From assembly GCA_024636955.1 (NCBI GenBank), contig JAGXGB010000011.1, forward strand, positions 1 to 64,000: a stretch of 64,000 bases of DNA, read 5' to 3'. Below the pieces are notes generated by a model. That model worked only from the letters and a program-made list of their open reading frames with translations, was not told the origin of the DNA and did not search any database. The position numbers were made by a program, and so were the translations under genes. Source of the stretch: Bacteroidales bacterium (GTDB taxonomy: Bacteria; Bacteroidota; Bacteroidia; Bacteroidales; Lentimicrobiaceae). Positions 34,541-44,078 of this stretch are shown here, in pieces (the stretch's first letter is position 1; every line of letters begins with the position of its first letter).

Positions 34541-34587
34541 CACGCTATTTGTTAAACAGTTTATATTCATTCAAACAAAGGTGAGTT

Positions 34588-35094
34588 ATGACAGCAATTG
34601 AATTTAACAGTAAGCTTATAGGTTTGCACGAAAACCTCTCATTTTTTGCCAACACGTTAACCAATAATAGAGAAGAGGCAAAAGATCTTATACAGGACAC
34701 CTATCTTAAGGCACTAATCCATAAAGACAAATTTGAATCAAATACAAACCTTAAGGCGTGGACCTACACGATTATGAAAAATACCTTCATAAATAATTAT
34801 CGCAGGAACCAAAAAGCAAATACTATAGTTGATACTACTGAAGACCTCTATTTCCTTAATATACCGCGTCGTTCAGATTTTGTATCACCTGATTCTCAAC
34901 TTCAAACTAAGGAAATAGAAGCAAGCATTGCCAAGCTTGAAGAAGACCAGCGTACACCTTTTGAGATGCACACTGAAGGTTATAAATACAAAGAGATAGC
35001 TGAAAACCTGAATTTGTCAATTGGGACAGTTAAAAGCAGGATATTCTTTACACGGAAAAAGCTAATGGATTCTTTGAAAGATTTTAAAAGCTAA
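34588..35094 (+). CDS. ECF-type RNA polymerase sigma factor
   Basis: A 168-residue sigma-70 family protein with region 2 (EEAKDLIQDTYLKALIHKDKFESNTNLKAWTYTIMKNTFINNYRR, about 30-80) and region 4 (AIAKLEEDQRTPFEMHTEGYKYKEIAENLNLSIGTVKSRIFFTRKKL). The GYKYKEIAENLNLSIGTVKSR part is the helix-turn-helix that reads the -35. No anti-sigma gene is adjacent, which suggests transcriptional control. The B12-binding regulator upstream resembles the LitR-LitS arrangement of light-responsive systems, where the regulator controls an ECF factor. Confidence 0.93.
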   Translation: MTAIEFNSKLIGLHENLSFFANTLTNNREEAKDLIQDTYLKALIHKDKFESNTNLKAWTYTIMKNTFINNYRRNQKANTIVDTTEDLYFLNIPRRSDFVSPDSQLQTKEIEASIAKLEEDQRTPFEMHTEGYKYKEIAENLNLSIGTVKSRIFFTRKKLMDSLKDFKS

Positions 35095-35131
35095 CACCTT
35101 AATTTTAAAGTATCATTAAAGCATATTAAGT

Positions 35132-35170
35132 AAAACGAGAGAAGCTGCATGTAGCAGCTTCTCTCGTTTT
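35132..35170. terminator. Strong bidirectional terminator after the ECF sigma gene
   Basis: AAAACGAGAGAAGCTGC pairs perfectly with GCAGCTTCTCTCGTTTT (17 bp) around loop ATGTA, 37 bases after the stop codon. Confidence 0.92.
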
Positions 35171-35287
35171 GTCGTTTGAATTATTGTCTACAAGTTGTTT
35201 AAGGTTTAATAGCTTATCGTTTAATTTAAATTAACAGACTGTTATGCTATTTTGATTGATTAGAATAACACAATCCAACATAAACCT

Positions 35288-36274
35288 TTAAACAATTGCT
35301 GAATTCTGGTTTTCTGTCTTGTTAGATTCAATTTTTTCATTAATAGGCTCATAAGGGATTGTAAAATAGAATATTGAGCCATTGCCTGGTGATGATTCTC
35401 CTCTCATCTCTCCACCCAACATCTCAACAAACTTTTGTGATAAAGTCAAGCCTAGTCCTATACCTCCAAAATTCCTTGTATTGCTATCATCAACCTGCCG
35501 GAATCGTTGGAATACAATATCAAGCTTTTCCTGAGGGAAACCTAATCCTGTATCCTTTACATAGAATTCAATCATTGAGTGATCTTTGAGCTCATAACCT
35601 ATCTCCACATACCCTGAACTTGTATATTTCAATGCATTTTCAATGAGATTGAATAATGTTTGCCTTAACTTACGGGGATCAGTGTTTATAGAAAAGGTGT
35701 TTTCTCTGGTAGGTTTTTTGATTTTGATACTTACATCTGTTTGTTCGTTTAGTTCTTTTTCCATGTTAAAAAAGGTCACCAAACTAGAAAGCAATTCATT
35801 TATCTGGCATTCTTCCTTATATAAAGTAGTAATCCCTGATTCTATCAGAGCAATACTAAATATCTCATCCATCATATCTAGCAGTTTGTTGCTATTTCGA
35901 TGAATTATTTCAATGTATTGGTGGTTTTCTCCATCATTTTCCCCTGGTGTTTGCAACAGTGAAGAGAAACCCATGATAGCATTAAGCGGAGTGCGAATTT
36001 CATGCGACATATTTGCCAGAAAAGATGACTTTAATTTATCTGACTCCTCAGCTCTCTTTTTTATAAAATCAAGTTCTTGAACAGTTGAGGTATAGAGCGT
36101 ATTTGCTTTTTCTAATTGATCCTTAAGTAAAGAATTTTCCTTTGACAGTTTTCTATAGTAGTATATGAATGCAGCAAAGCCAAGAATGAACAAAATCATA
36201 CTGCCTGCAGGAAGCAGGAAGTTAAAATTAGCTGTAAGCGGAAAGGATGACATAGTGTAAATATGGGTATTCAA
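35288..36274 (-). CDS. Membrane-bound sensor histidine kinase
   Basis: A 328-residue kinase with one N-terminal membrane helix (about 14-36), a coiled coil (LSKENSLLKDQLEKANTLY), a HisKA domain with the phospho-acceptor His in FLANMSHEIRTPLNAIMGFSSLL, and a HATPase_c domain (N box IENALKYTSSGYVEI, G1 DTGLGFP, G2 GGIGLGLTLSQKF). There is no PAS or periplasmic sensor domain, so the stimulus may be membrane-related or come from a partner. No response regulator lies beside it. The convergent sigma factor gene is separated by a terminator and probably unrelated. Confidence 0.93.
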   Translation of the reverse strand: MNTHIYTMSSFPLTANFNFLLPAGSMILFILGFAAFIYYYRKLSKENSLLKDQLEKANTLYTSTVQELDFIKKRAEESDKLKSSFLANMSHEIRTPLNAIMGFSSLLQTPGENDGENHQYIEIIHRNSNKLLDMMDEIFSIALIESGITTLYKEECQINELLSSLVTFFNMEKELNEQTDVSIKIKKPTRENTFSINTDPRKLRQTLFNLIENALKYTSSGYVEIGYELKDHSMIEFYVKDTGLGFPQEKLDIVFQRFRQVDDSNTRNFGGIGLGLTLSQKFVEMLGGEMRGESSPGNGSIFYFTIPYEPINEKIESNKTENQNSAIV

Positions 36275-36310
36275 ATATAAGATAATAAAATGAACGTTTT
36301 GAATATTTCA

Positions 36311-36940
36311 TTAAAAAACTATAGTGTGTATTCCAAACTCATAATGTTTAAGCATAATGTCCTTCATCCAGTCATAATGCTCTTTATTATTTACAAAATC
36401 TAGTCTGTTTGTGTCAACAATAAGTATTCGCATATCATTAAGCTTTCGCAAATGTTCAAAGTAGCCGTCCTGAATTCGCTGCAAATACGAATGTTCTATC
36501 TCCTGCTCGTACGACCTCCCTCTTAGTATTATGTTTGATTTTAGACGGTTTACAGATGCATAGAGGTATACCACCAGATCAGGACTTGGGAGTGAGAGGT
36601 TAATAATACTAAAAAGCTTGGAGTATAAATTGAATTCATCCTCTGGTAATGTCGCTTTTGAAAATATGAGTGACTTATTGATGAAATAATCAGAAATGAT
36701 AGTATTCTTAAACAGGTCAGTTACTGACAATTCAGTTTTTAACTGCTGGAACCGGCTGGCGAGAAACGATAGCTCAAGCGGGAATGCGTACTTATCAGGA
36801 TCTTTATAAAACTTAGGCAGAAAATCATTTTCTTCAAATTGCTCAAGAATTAACCTCGCGTTTAAATCTGCACTCAGCATTTGAGCCAGAGAAGTCTTCC
36901 CCGCACCTATTGTACCTTCAATTGCTATATAATTATACAT
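36311..36940 (-). CDS. Deoxynucleoside kinase
   Basis: Phosphorylates deoxynucleosides for nucleotide salvage. The P-loop is YIAIEGTIGAGKTSLAQ, followed by the EQFEENDFLPKFYKDPDKYAFPLELSFLASRFQQL segment typical of the deoxyadenosine/deoxyguanosine/deoxycytidine kinase family, the DYFINKSLIF (DRS-like) region and the lid ILRGRSYEQEIEHSYLQRI. The preferred base is not clear from sequence. It starts 15 bases after folK ends, so the two form an operon; this pairing is common in Bacteroidota. Confidence 0.93.
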   Translation of the reverse strand: MYNYIAIEGTIGAGKTSLAQMLSADLNARLILEQFEENDFLPKFYKDPDKYAFPLELSFLASRFQQLKTELSVTDLFKNTIISDYFINKSLIFSKATLPEDEFNLYSKLFSIINLSLPSPDLVVYLYASVNRLKSNIILRGRSYEQEIEHSYLQRIQDGYFEHLRKLNDMRILIVDTNRLDFVNNKEHYDWMKDIMLKHYEFGIHTIVF

Positions 36941-36955
36941 TAGTCGTCACAATGA

Positions 36956-37438
36956 TTACATATTTTTAACCCAACTCGTGTCAGTGCAGGTTTCCAATAA
37001 CCTTTCAACAGTGATATGGAGACCCGGGTGTTCAAACTCAGCAGCAATTTCAGCAAGCGGAACAAGTACAAATCGTCGCAGATGCAATCGTTCATGTGGG
37101 ATTACAAGGTGATCAAGATTTAATATTGAATCATCATAAAACAGGATATCAATATCAATAGTTCTGGGTTGATTCCTTTGATCTGACCTGATTCTGCCGA
37201 GTTCTATCTCAATATTAAGTAAAGTTTGTAGTAACTCTTCGGGTTTTAATTCGGTTTGCACTTTAATTACCTTATTAATAAACGGAAGCGGATTAGCAGT
37301 TCCCCATGGTTCAGTTTCATAATATGATGATGCAGTGCTAATTATGCCAGCTTTAGCAGAAATTAGTTCTAATGCCCTGGCAATAATTAGTATTCTGTCG
37401 CCAACATTACTTCCTAAAAGCAAATATGCTTCACTCAT
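36956..37438 (-). CDS. folK: 2-amino-4-hydroxy-6-hydroxymethyldihydropteridine pyrophosphokinase
   Basis: Transfers pyrophosphate from ATP to 6-hydroxymethyl-7,8-dihydropterin in folate synthesis. The signature AYLLLGSNVGDR opens the protein; INKVIKVQTELKPEELLQ, the ELGRIRSDQRNQPRTIDIDILFYDD block (HPPK signature with metal-binding Asp pair) and the HERLHLRRFVLVPLAEI segment are all present. The 160-residue length is normal. It is divergent from sppA and heads the folK-deoxynucleoside kinase pair. Confidence 0.97.
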   Translation of the reverse strand: MSEAYLLLGSNVGDRILIIARALELISAKAGIISTASSYYETEPWGTANPLPFINKVIKVQTELKPEELLQTLLNIEIELGRIRSDQRNQPRTIDIDILFYDDSILNLDHLVIPHERLHLRRFVLVPLAEIAAEFEHPGLHITVERLLETCTDTSWVKNM

Positions 37439-37482
37439 GCAATATAATTTGCAGTAAATGTAGTCTGTTTTTTAAAATATTC

Positions 37483-37490
37483 TAACTTTG
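37483..37490 (+). promoter_or_regulatory. -7 promoter element for sppA
   Basis: TAACTTTG matches TAnnTTTG. The track's TTG start (37488) lies within it, so the real start is the ATG at 37518. Confidence 0.65.
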
Positions 37491-37517
37491 AAAAACTTAC
37501 AAAACAAAGTAATCACC

Positions 37518-39287
37518 ATGAGACAGTTTTTCAAATTCATGCTTGCATCAATGGCCGGTTTTATTCTGACCATGTTGATAATGTTCTTCATAGCTTCAAT
37601 CTTTATAGCCTCCATGATTGCATTGGCAGGCAAAAAGGAAGTAGTTATACACTCAAACTCGGTTCTGCACCTTAGCTTTGATAAGGCTGTACCTGAGAGA
37701 AGTCCGGCTGCACCCTTTGCATTTGGTGGTTTGGACGGCTTCAGAAGCACCAACACACCTGGTTTGCTTGAAACCCTTGATCTTATTAAAAACGCTGGTG
37801 AAGATGACAATATTAAAGGTATATACCTTGATATGAGTGATGTTCCCTCAGGTTTGGCTACACTTGAAGAAATCAGGAATGGATTGATTGAATTTAAGAA
37901 GTCGGGTAAGTTCATCTATGCTTATGGCGAAGTATACTCTCAAAAGGCTTATTACCTGGCGAGTGTTGCTGACCAGATAGTAGTTAACCCTGAAGGAGCG
38001 ATTGATTTTAAAGGCTTAACCGGACAGGTTATGTTTTTAAAAGGATTGCTTTCCAAACTCGACATCAATGCTCAGATTATCCGCCACGGAAAGTATAAAA
38101 GCGCTATTGAGCCCCTTATTTCTGACAAAATGAGTGAGGCAAATAAAGAGCAAACTATAACCTATATTGGGGCTATCTGGAATCATATGGTTGACGGCAT
38201 TAGCCAGGCAAGAAATATACCTACCGCTAATTTAATGACAGTTGCCGACTCACTTAAGCTAGAGACAGCAGAGGAGGCTGTTGAACAGGGCTTTGCTGAT
38301 CAGGCGGCTTATAAGGATCAATTTATTGACATGTTGAAATCTAAGCTTGGTATAGAGGAAAATGACAAACTGCGCTTAGTTTCATTAAACAAATACAAAT
38401 CAAACAAACCGGCTACTTCAGAAAAACGTTCCAGGAACAAGATTGCAATTGTATATGCTGTTGGTGACATTGGAAGTGGCGAAGGCGATGAAGAATCAAT
38501 CGGATCAGAGCGTATTTCCAAGGCACTACGCAAAGCAAGGCTTGACAGCACTGTTAAAGCCATTGTGTTCCGCATTAACTCACCTGGAGGAAGCGCACTT
38601 GCATCTGATGTAATATGGAGGGAAGTAACACTTGCCCGTGAAGTTAAACCAGTGATTGCATCAATGGGAAACCTTGCAGCATCGGGCGGTTACTACATAG
38701 CATGTGCTGCTGATACAATCATTGCTAACCCTACAACACTTACCGGCTCTATTGGTGTATTCGGCGTAATACCTGATTTCCAGAAGTTCTTCAGCAACAA
38801 GATGGGTATAACCTTTGATCATGTTAAAACTAATGAAAATGCTGATTACATTTCAGTAACCCGCCCAATGACTTCTTATGAAGAAAAGGTGCTGACTAAT
38901 TCTGTTGAAAGGATATACACAACTTTCATCGGCCATGTTGCTGATGGTAGGTCAATGGATGTTGCAGATGTTGACAGCATAGGTCAGGGCAGAGTATGGA
39001 GTGGAATTGACGGCTTACGAATCAATCTTGTTGATGAAACCGGAGGATTACGCAGAGCTATTGAAGTTGCTAAAACAATGGCAGGTTTGGATGATTACAG
39101 GATAATTAGCTTACCTGCTCAAAAAGATCCTTTTACACAAATAATGGAAGACTTAACAGGTGATTCAGAAGATGCACACCTTCGCAACCAGTTTGGTGTT
39201 TTCTATCCTTACTTTAAAGAGATTAAGGCACTTTCAAATATGAAGGGTGTACAGGCGCGTATGCCTTATATTATTGAAGTTAACTAA
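37518..39287 (+). CDS. sppA: Signal peptide peptidase SppA, double-domain (67K) type
   Basis: A membrane-anchored serine/lysine protease that degrades cleaved signal peptides. From the ATG at 37518 it has 589 residues: MRQFFKFMLASMAGFIL forms the membrane anchor; the N-terminal half carries the catalytic Lys (IIRHGKYKSAIEPL) and the C-terminal half the nucleophile Ser (SMGNLAASGGYYIACAAD), the arrangement of E. coli SppA with both S49 domains in one chain. The NSPGGSALASDVIWREV segment is also typical. The gene is divergent from folK and ends at a strong terminator. Confidence 0.96.
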   Translation: MRQFFKFMLASMAGFILTMLIMFFIASIFIASMIALAGKKEVVIHSNSVLHLSFDKAVPERSPAAPFAFGGLDGFRSTNTPGLLETLDLIKNAGEDDNIKGIYLDMSDVPSGLATLEEIRNGLIEFKKSGKFIYAYGEVYSQKAYYLASVADQIVVNPEGAIDFKGLTGQVMFLKGLLSKLDINAQIIRHGKYKSAIEPLISDKMSEANKEQTITYIGAIWNHMVDGISQARNIPTANLMTVADSLKLETAEEAVEQGFADQAAYKDQFIDMLKSKLGIEENDKLRLVSLNKYKSNKPATSEKRSRNKIAIVYAVGDIGSGEGDEESIGSERISKALRKARLDSTVKAIVFRINSPGGSALASDVIWREVTLAREVKPVIASMGNLAASGGYYIACAADTIIANPTTLTGSIGVFGVIPDFQKFFSNKMGITFDHVKTNENADYISVTRPMTSYEEKVLTNSVERIYTTFIGHVADGRSMDVADVDSIGQGRVWSGIDGLRINLVDETGGLRRAIEVAKTMAGLDDYRIISLPAQKDPFTQIMEDLTGDSEDAHLRNQFGVFYPYFKEIKALSNMKGVQARMPYIIEVN

Positions 39288-39326
39288 GCAATGCGTTGCT
39301 AATATTCACTTTAGGTGATTACAAAT

Positions 39327-39361
39327 AAAAAGGGGCTGTCATACATTGACAGCCTCTTTTT
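39327..39361. terminator. Bidirectional terminator after sppA
   Basis: AAAAAGGGGCTGTCA / TGACAGCCTCTTTTT form a stem of up to 15 bp (one G-T pair) with loop TACAT, between the convergent sppA and acid phosphatase genes. Confidence 0.9.
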
Positions 39362-39384
39362 ATATTAGTTAAGAGCGATTGCAA

Positions 39385-40239
39385 TTAAAATCCTTGAAGT
39401 GCCTGAATCCGCTTCTGTGATTTTACAGCATCAGCTATCTGCCTATTTTTGCCATATACTGCAAGCTCCCACTCGCCATACATAGCATTGGGCAACACAA
39501 TGAACTTGCTTCCAAATTCTTCCATCATTCTATTAACTTCAGTCTTTTTGAGGTTATTAGGCAAATCATCAAATACATATGAGAAGTCGCTAAGGTTATC
39601 GCCAAACAGTAATGCAACATGGTATTTTTCCAATAAAGCGTTACGCCTCCCCTCTTTGCTATTCTCTGTGGTACGCATTATCACATGCGAGGTATCAGCA
39701 TGAGGGAAACCCAACTTTCGTAGGTTCTCAATAGTAACATCTCTCAAATGCTGCTTCCTGTTGGTAATATAGAAAACGCTAACGCCATTGGCGCGGGCGT
39801 ATTTTGTTAAATCAAGAGCTCCTGGTACTGCCTCTGCTGAAGCTTTTGAGCACCACTCATCCCAGTGTACAGGATAGTTAATATCATCAATGATACATTG
39901 TGCCTGATACGGACTATTGTCAAGTACTGTTTCATCTATATCCAGCACTACAACCCTGTGCTTATCAATCGACTTGTTTTTTAAATCTATATCGAGCATG
40001 TGCTTGCCAAGGTTATAGGCCTGAAAGCATAGAGCCCTGTATTCGGCTGATTGCTGATGGAAAAGGGTGGCCAGCACCATGTAATCATTCTTGTATACAG
40101 GGGATTGAACACTATCAATAACTACTGCCACTGAATCATTTATAACAACAGGTTGTTCAGCTTCGGCAGGTTTGTCAGTTCTATAGCATGAACTTAAGCC
40201 AATGACTAAAATGAGGGAGAGATAGCTGAATGTTTTCAT
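39385..40239 (-). CDS. Class C acid phosphatase, lipoprotein e(P4) family 5'-nucleotidase
   Basis: A lipoprotein (lipobox LSSC, residue about 18) of the HAD superfamily. The catalytic motif VVLDIDETVLDNSPYQA (DxDxT-like with two Asp) and the C-terminal FGDNLSDFSYVFDD (metal Asp pair) define the class C phosphatase; YITNRKQHLRDVTIENLRKLGFP is motif II. Homologues in Haemophilus dephosphorylate nucleotides such as NMN for uptake. At 284 residues it matches. It is monocistronic, between two terminators. Confidence 0.94.
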   Translation of the reverse strand: MKTFSYLSLILVIGLSSCYRTDKPAEAEQPVVINDSVAVVIDSVQSPVYKNDYMVLATLFHQQSAEYRALCFQAYNLGKHMLDIDLKNKSIDKHRVVVLDIDETVLDNSPYQAQCIIDDINYPVHWDEWCSKASAEAVPGALDLTKYARANGVSVFYITNRKQHLRDVTIENLRKLGFPHADTSHVIMRTTENSKEGRRNALLEKYHVALLFGDNLSDFSYVFDDLPNNLKKTEVNRMMEEFGSKFIVLPNAMYGEWELAVYGKNRQIADAVKSQKRIQALQGF

Positions 40240-40261
40240 AGTTGGTTTTGGTGTAAAAAAA

Positions 40262-40282
40262 AGCCGGGATAATTTCCCGGCT
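40262..40282 (-). terminator. Intrinsic terminator after nifJ
   Basis: On the minus strand AGCCGGGA / TCCCGGCT (8 bp) is followed by a run of eight T; located 22 bases after the nifJ stop codon. Confidence 0.88.
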
Positions 40283-40304
40283 CCAAAATTAATTATTTTA
40301 AATG

Positions 40305-43300
40305 TTAGTTGGTCTCATAAACCATACCCGCCAACCTGCGATAGCTGTTATGCCTCCATTTAGCATTCTCTTCAGCGGCTGCAAATAATTCGGCTGCTTC
40401 AACAGGGAATGATTTCTTCAATGAAGTATAACGAACTTCTGAGTTGAGGAATTCCTGGAATTTGTCAAAATCAGGTTCTTTTGAATCCATGATGAATGGG
40501 TTCTTACCTTCAGCTTCCAACATTGGGTTGTAGCGGTATAATGACCAGTAACCTGCCTGAACTGCAAGATCCTGCTGCTCCTGAGCTTTACCCATTCCTG
40601 CACGTATACCATGGTTAATACATGGTGAATATGCTATAATGAGTGATGGCCCGGGATAAGCTTCAGCTTCACGAAGTGCTTTGAGGTACTGTGTTTGATT
40701 TGCACCCATAGCAACCTGTGCCACGTATACATAACCATAACTCATTGCCATCATTCCGAGGTCTTTTTTGCGGATCTTCTTTCCACTGGCAGCAAACTTA
40801 GCAACTGCTCCAACCGGAGTAGCTTTTGATGCCTGTCCACCTGTGTTTGAATAAACTTCAGTATCCATAACCAAAATGTTAACATCTTCACCTGAAGCTA
40901 TAACATGGTCAAGTCCACCATAGCCAATATCATACGCCCAACCGTCGCCACCAAACATCCAAACTGATTTCTTGATGAAATACTGTTTCAGTTCATACAA
41001 CTCTTGTGCAAGAGGTGTGGTTTGTTGTGAGAGCAAAGGAAGCAGCTTTTCAGAAGCTTCTTTTGAAAGATTAGCGTTGTGCTGGCCATCAATCCATTGC
41101 TGGCTTAATGCTTTTAATTCTTCGTTATAATCACCTTTAACAACTTCAGCTAATTTCAAGCCTATTCTTTCCCTTAGTTTGCTAATAGCTGTTGCCATAC
41201 CAAAACCGTACTCGGCATTATCCTCAAACAATGAGTTAGCCCATGCAGGACCATGACCTTGTGCATTGGTTGTATAAGGAGTTGAAGGAGCTGAACCACC
41301 ATATATTGAAGAACATCCAGTTGCATTTGCAACCATCATTCTGTCACCATATAGTTGGGTAATAAGCTTGATATAAGGGGTTTCACCGCAACCTGAACAT
41401 GCACCTGAGAATTCAAATAATGGTTGTGCAAACTGGCTGTTTTTAACGTTTTGTTCTTTTGGAACTATGGTATCCTTGTAAGTAACATTTTTGGTGATTG
41501 AATCCCATAGATCTTGCTGTGGCATCTGGCTTTCAAGTGATTCCATAACAAGTGCCTTAGATTTAGAAGGACAAACATCAGCACAATTACCACAACCAGT
41601 ACAGTCAAGCGGGCTCAACTGAATACGGAACTGAAGTCCGTCAAATGTTTTTGGAATTGCCTTAAGTGCTGGTGTTCCTGCAGGCAAAGTAGCCATTTCT
41701 TCCTGACTTATGAGGAATGGGCGGATACAAGCATGAGGACAAACATAAGAACACTGGTTACACTGTATACAGTTTTCAGGTATCCATTCCGGAACGTTTA
41801 CTGCAATACCGCGTTTTTCGAAGGCGGTTGTTCCTGAAGGGAAAGTACCATCTTCACGACCGAGGAATGCACTTACAGGTAAATCATCACCTTTCATTGC
41901 ATTAATAGGCATAACAACATTGCGGATAAATTCAGGAACATCACTGTAATTATCAGAAACTGCAGGAGTAACTTGCCTCCAGCTATCAGGTATGGTAACC
42001 TTTGTTACTTCACCACCCCTGTCAATAGCAGCATAGTTCATCTTTACGATTTCTTCACCCTTTTTGCCAAAGTCTTTCTGGATAGCTTTTTTCATATACT
42101 CAACAGCGGTTGAGTATGGAATAACTTCTGATATCTTAAAGAAAGTTGATTGCATGATGGTGTTAGTTCTTCCTCCAAGTCCAATCTCTTCAGCAATAAC
42201 TGTTGCATTGATGATGTAGAAGTTAATGTCGTTATCAGCTATATAACGCTTCATGTAGTCAGGAATGCGGGTTAGAGTTTCCTCTTCACTCCACAGGCTA
42301 TTAAGGAGAAAAGTACCGCCTTTTTTCAGGCCTTTAAGCATATCATATTTTTCCAGATAAGCAGGAACATGGCATGCAACAAAATCGGGAGTGTTAACAA
42401 GATAAGGAGAACGGATAGGCTCGTCACCAAAACGAAGATGGGATGTTGTTACACCACCAGATTTCTTGGAATCATAAGCGAAGTATGCCTGGCAATATTT
42501 ATCAGTAGTGTCACCTATGATCTTAATAGAATTCTTATTTGCTCCAACAGTTCCATCAGCACCAATTCCGTAGAATTTAGCCTGGTAAGTTCCTTTGGCA
42601 GCCAAATCAATTTCAGGAAGTAAAGGCAGTGATGTAAAAGTAACATCATCAACAATACCAACTGTGAATCGATTCTTTGGCTCATTCATCTTCAGATTAT
42701 TGATAACAGAAATAATCATTGAAGGAGTAGTATCTTTTGAGCTTAATCCGTAGCGACCACCAACTATAAGAGGCTTATTCGATTTATCATAGAAAGCTTC
42801 AACAACATCAAGGTAAAGTGGATCACCGTTAGCACCTGGTTCTTTGGTACGATCGAGTACACAAACGCGCTTAACAGTTGATGGCATTACATTGAAGAAA
42901 TATTTGGTTGAGAAAGGCCTGTAAAGGTGTACTGAAACAAGACCTACCTTTTCACCGATTGAGTTCATATAGTCAATAACTTCCTTGATGGTATCAGTTA
43001 TTGAGCCCATGGCAACTAATACGTTTTCAGCATCAGGAGCACCGTAGTAAGTAAACGGGTGATATTCACGACCGGTTAATTTGGTTATTTCCTGCATGTA
43101 TTCCTCAACCATATCAGGAAGAGCATTGTAATAACTGTTAGCAGCTTCTCGCGACTGAAAATAAATATCAGGGTTTTGAGCTGTACCACGGGTAACGGGT
43201 GTTTCAGGATTCAAAGCTCTTTTGCGGAAGGCTTTTAAAGCATCCCAGTCAAGTAAAGCAGCCATATCTTCATTTGAAGGAGCTTCAGCTTTCTGTATTT

Positions 43301-43841
43301 CATGTGAAGTCCTGAAACCATCGAAGAAATGAAGGAAAGGAACACGTGAGCGAATAGCTGTTAAATGCGCTACACCTGCCAGGTCAAATATTTCCTGTAC
43401 ACTACCTGTTGCTAACATGGCAAATCCCGTTTGACGTGTGGAATACACATCAGAATGATCACCGAAAATAGAAAGAGCCTGAGCTGCAAGACTACGAGCT
43501 GATACATGGAAAACAGCAGGAAGTAATTCACCAGCCATTTTGTACATGTTAGGTATCATCAGCAGCAATCCCTGTGATGCAGTATATGTAGTTGTTAAGG
43601 CACCGGCTTGCAATGAACCGTGCACTGCACCTGCAGCACCAGCTTCTGATTGCATTTCAGTGACTTTAACAGTTTCACCAAAAATATTTTTACGGCCATA
43701 TGATGCCCATTCATCAACATATTCAGCCATCGTAGAGGAGGGTGTAATAGGATAAATGGCAGCCACTTCACTAAACATGTAAGCAATATGTGCCGCTGCA
43801 TAATTCCCGTCACATGTAACAAAATTTCTCTTTTTTGTCAT
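40305..43841 (-). CDS. nifJ: Pyruvate:ferredoxin (flavodoxin) oxidoreductase
   Basis: A single-chain 1178-residue enzyme that oxidises pyruvate to acetyl-CoA and CO2 and reduces ferredoxin; central in anaerobic metabolism. Domain order is I-II (TPP pyrimidine side, FVTCDGNYAAAHIAYMFSEVAAIYPITPSS), III, the coupling domain, then the ferredoxin domain with two 4Fe-4S motifs (CIQCNQCSYVCPHAC and CTGCGNCADVCPSKSKAL), and the TPP domain (CSGCGETPY, ANATGCSSIYG, MFGGDGWAYDIGYGGLDH) with a proximal cluster. Nothing is missing. The start MTKKRNFVTCDGN is standard. A DHOD-like gene is divergent from it, a frequent neighbour in anaerobes. Confidence 0.98.
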   Translation of the reverse strand: MTKKRNFVTCDGNYAAAHIAYMFSEVAAIYPITPSSTMAEYVDEWASYGRKNIFGETVKVTEMQSEAGAAGAVHGSLQAGALTTTYTASQGLLLMIPNMYKMAGELLPAVFHVSARSLAAQALSIFGDHSDVYSTRQTGFAMLATGSVQEIFDLAGVAHLTAIRSRVPFLHFFDGFRTSHEIQKAEAPSNEDMAALLDWDALKAFRKRALNPETPVTRGTAQNPDIYFQSREAANSYYNALPDMVEEYMQEITKLTGREYHPFTYYGAPDAENVLVAMGSITDTIKEVIDYMNSIGEKVGLVSVHLYRPFSTKYFFNVMPSTVKRVCVLDRTKEPGANGDPLYLDVVEAFYDKSNKPLIVGGRYGLSSKDTTPSMIISVINNLKMNEPKNRFTVGIVDDVTFTSLPLLPEIDLAAKGTYQAKFYGIGADGTVGANKNSIKIIGDTTDKYCQAYFAYDSKKSGGVTTSHLRFGDEPIRSPYLVNTPDFVACHVPAYLEKYDMLKGLKKGGTFLLNSLWSEEETLTRIPDYMKRYIADNDINFYIINATVIAEEIGLGGRTNTIMQSTFFKISEVIPYSTAVEYMKKAIQKDFGKKGEEIVKMNYAAIDRGGEVTKVTIPDSWRQVTPAVSDNYSDVPEFIRNVVMPINAMKGDDLPVSAFLGREDGTFPSGTTAFEKRGIAVNVPEWIPENCIQCNQCSYVCPHACIRPFLISQEEMATLPAGTPALKAIPKTFDGLQFRIQLSPLDCTGCGNCADVCPSKSKALVMESLESQMPQQDLWDSITKNVTYKDTIVPKEQNVKNSQFAQPLFEFSGACSGCGETPYIKLITQLYGDRMMVANATGCSSIYGGSAPSTPYTTNAQGHGPAWANSLFEDNAEYGFGMATAISKLRERIGLKLAEVVKGDYNEELKALSQQWIDGQHNANLSKEASEKLLPLLSQQTTPLAQELYELKQYFIKKSVWMFGGDGWAYDIGYGGLDHVIASGEDVNILVMDTEVYSNTGGQASKATPVGAVAKFAASGKKIRKKDLGMMAMSYGYVYVAQVAMGANQTQYLKALREAEAYPGPSLIIAYSPCINHGIRAGMGKAQEQQDLAVQAGYWSLYRYNPMLEAEGKNPFIMDSKEPDFDKFQEFLNSEVRYTSLKKSFPVEAAELFAAAEENAKWRHNSYRRLAGMVYETN

Positions 43842-44078
43842 ATCAGTTTTGATTTAAAACACTCATTTACAATGCTTTTCATGAATTTGCGAAAAGCACT
43901 GCAATATTACTCATTTTTCAATTATGAGAGCTCAAAATCAGTTGTTATCTGTAGAGAGGCATGTAATTTATATTCATTTTAAATTACCTTAGAAATGTTA
44001 AGGAAGTACACCGGTTGTTCACAACAAATTCAGGTCTGGCGTTGTTAATTAGCAAACCAAATAAAACAGGGAGTTATT

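Larger units (their letters stand above)
34235..34587. other. Regulatory gap between the CarH-like and ECF sigma genes
   Basis: 353 bases without a gene. It contains a terminator near the left end, two inverted repeats that could be operators, and a -7 promoter element before the sigma gene; these are listed separately. The rest is AT-rich sequence without further structure that I can see. Confidence 0.6.

Noticed and set aside
37472-37915. 147-codon minus-strand ORF at the 5' end of sppA
   Set aside because: Antisense shadow of the sppA membrane anchor and first domain; ends within the divergent promoter region.
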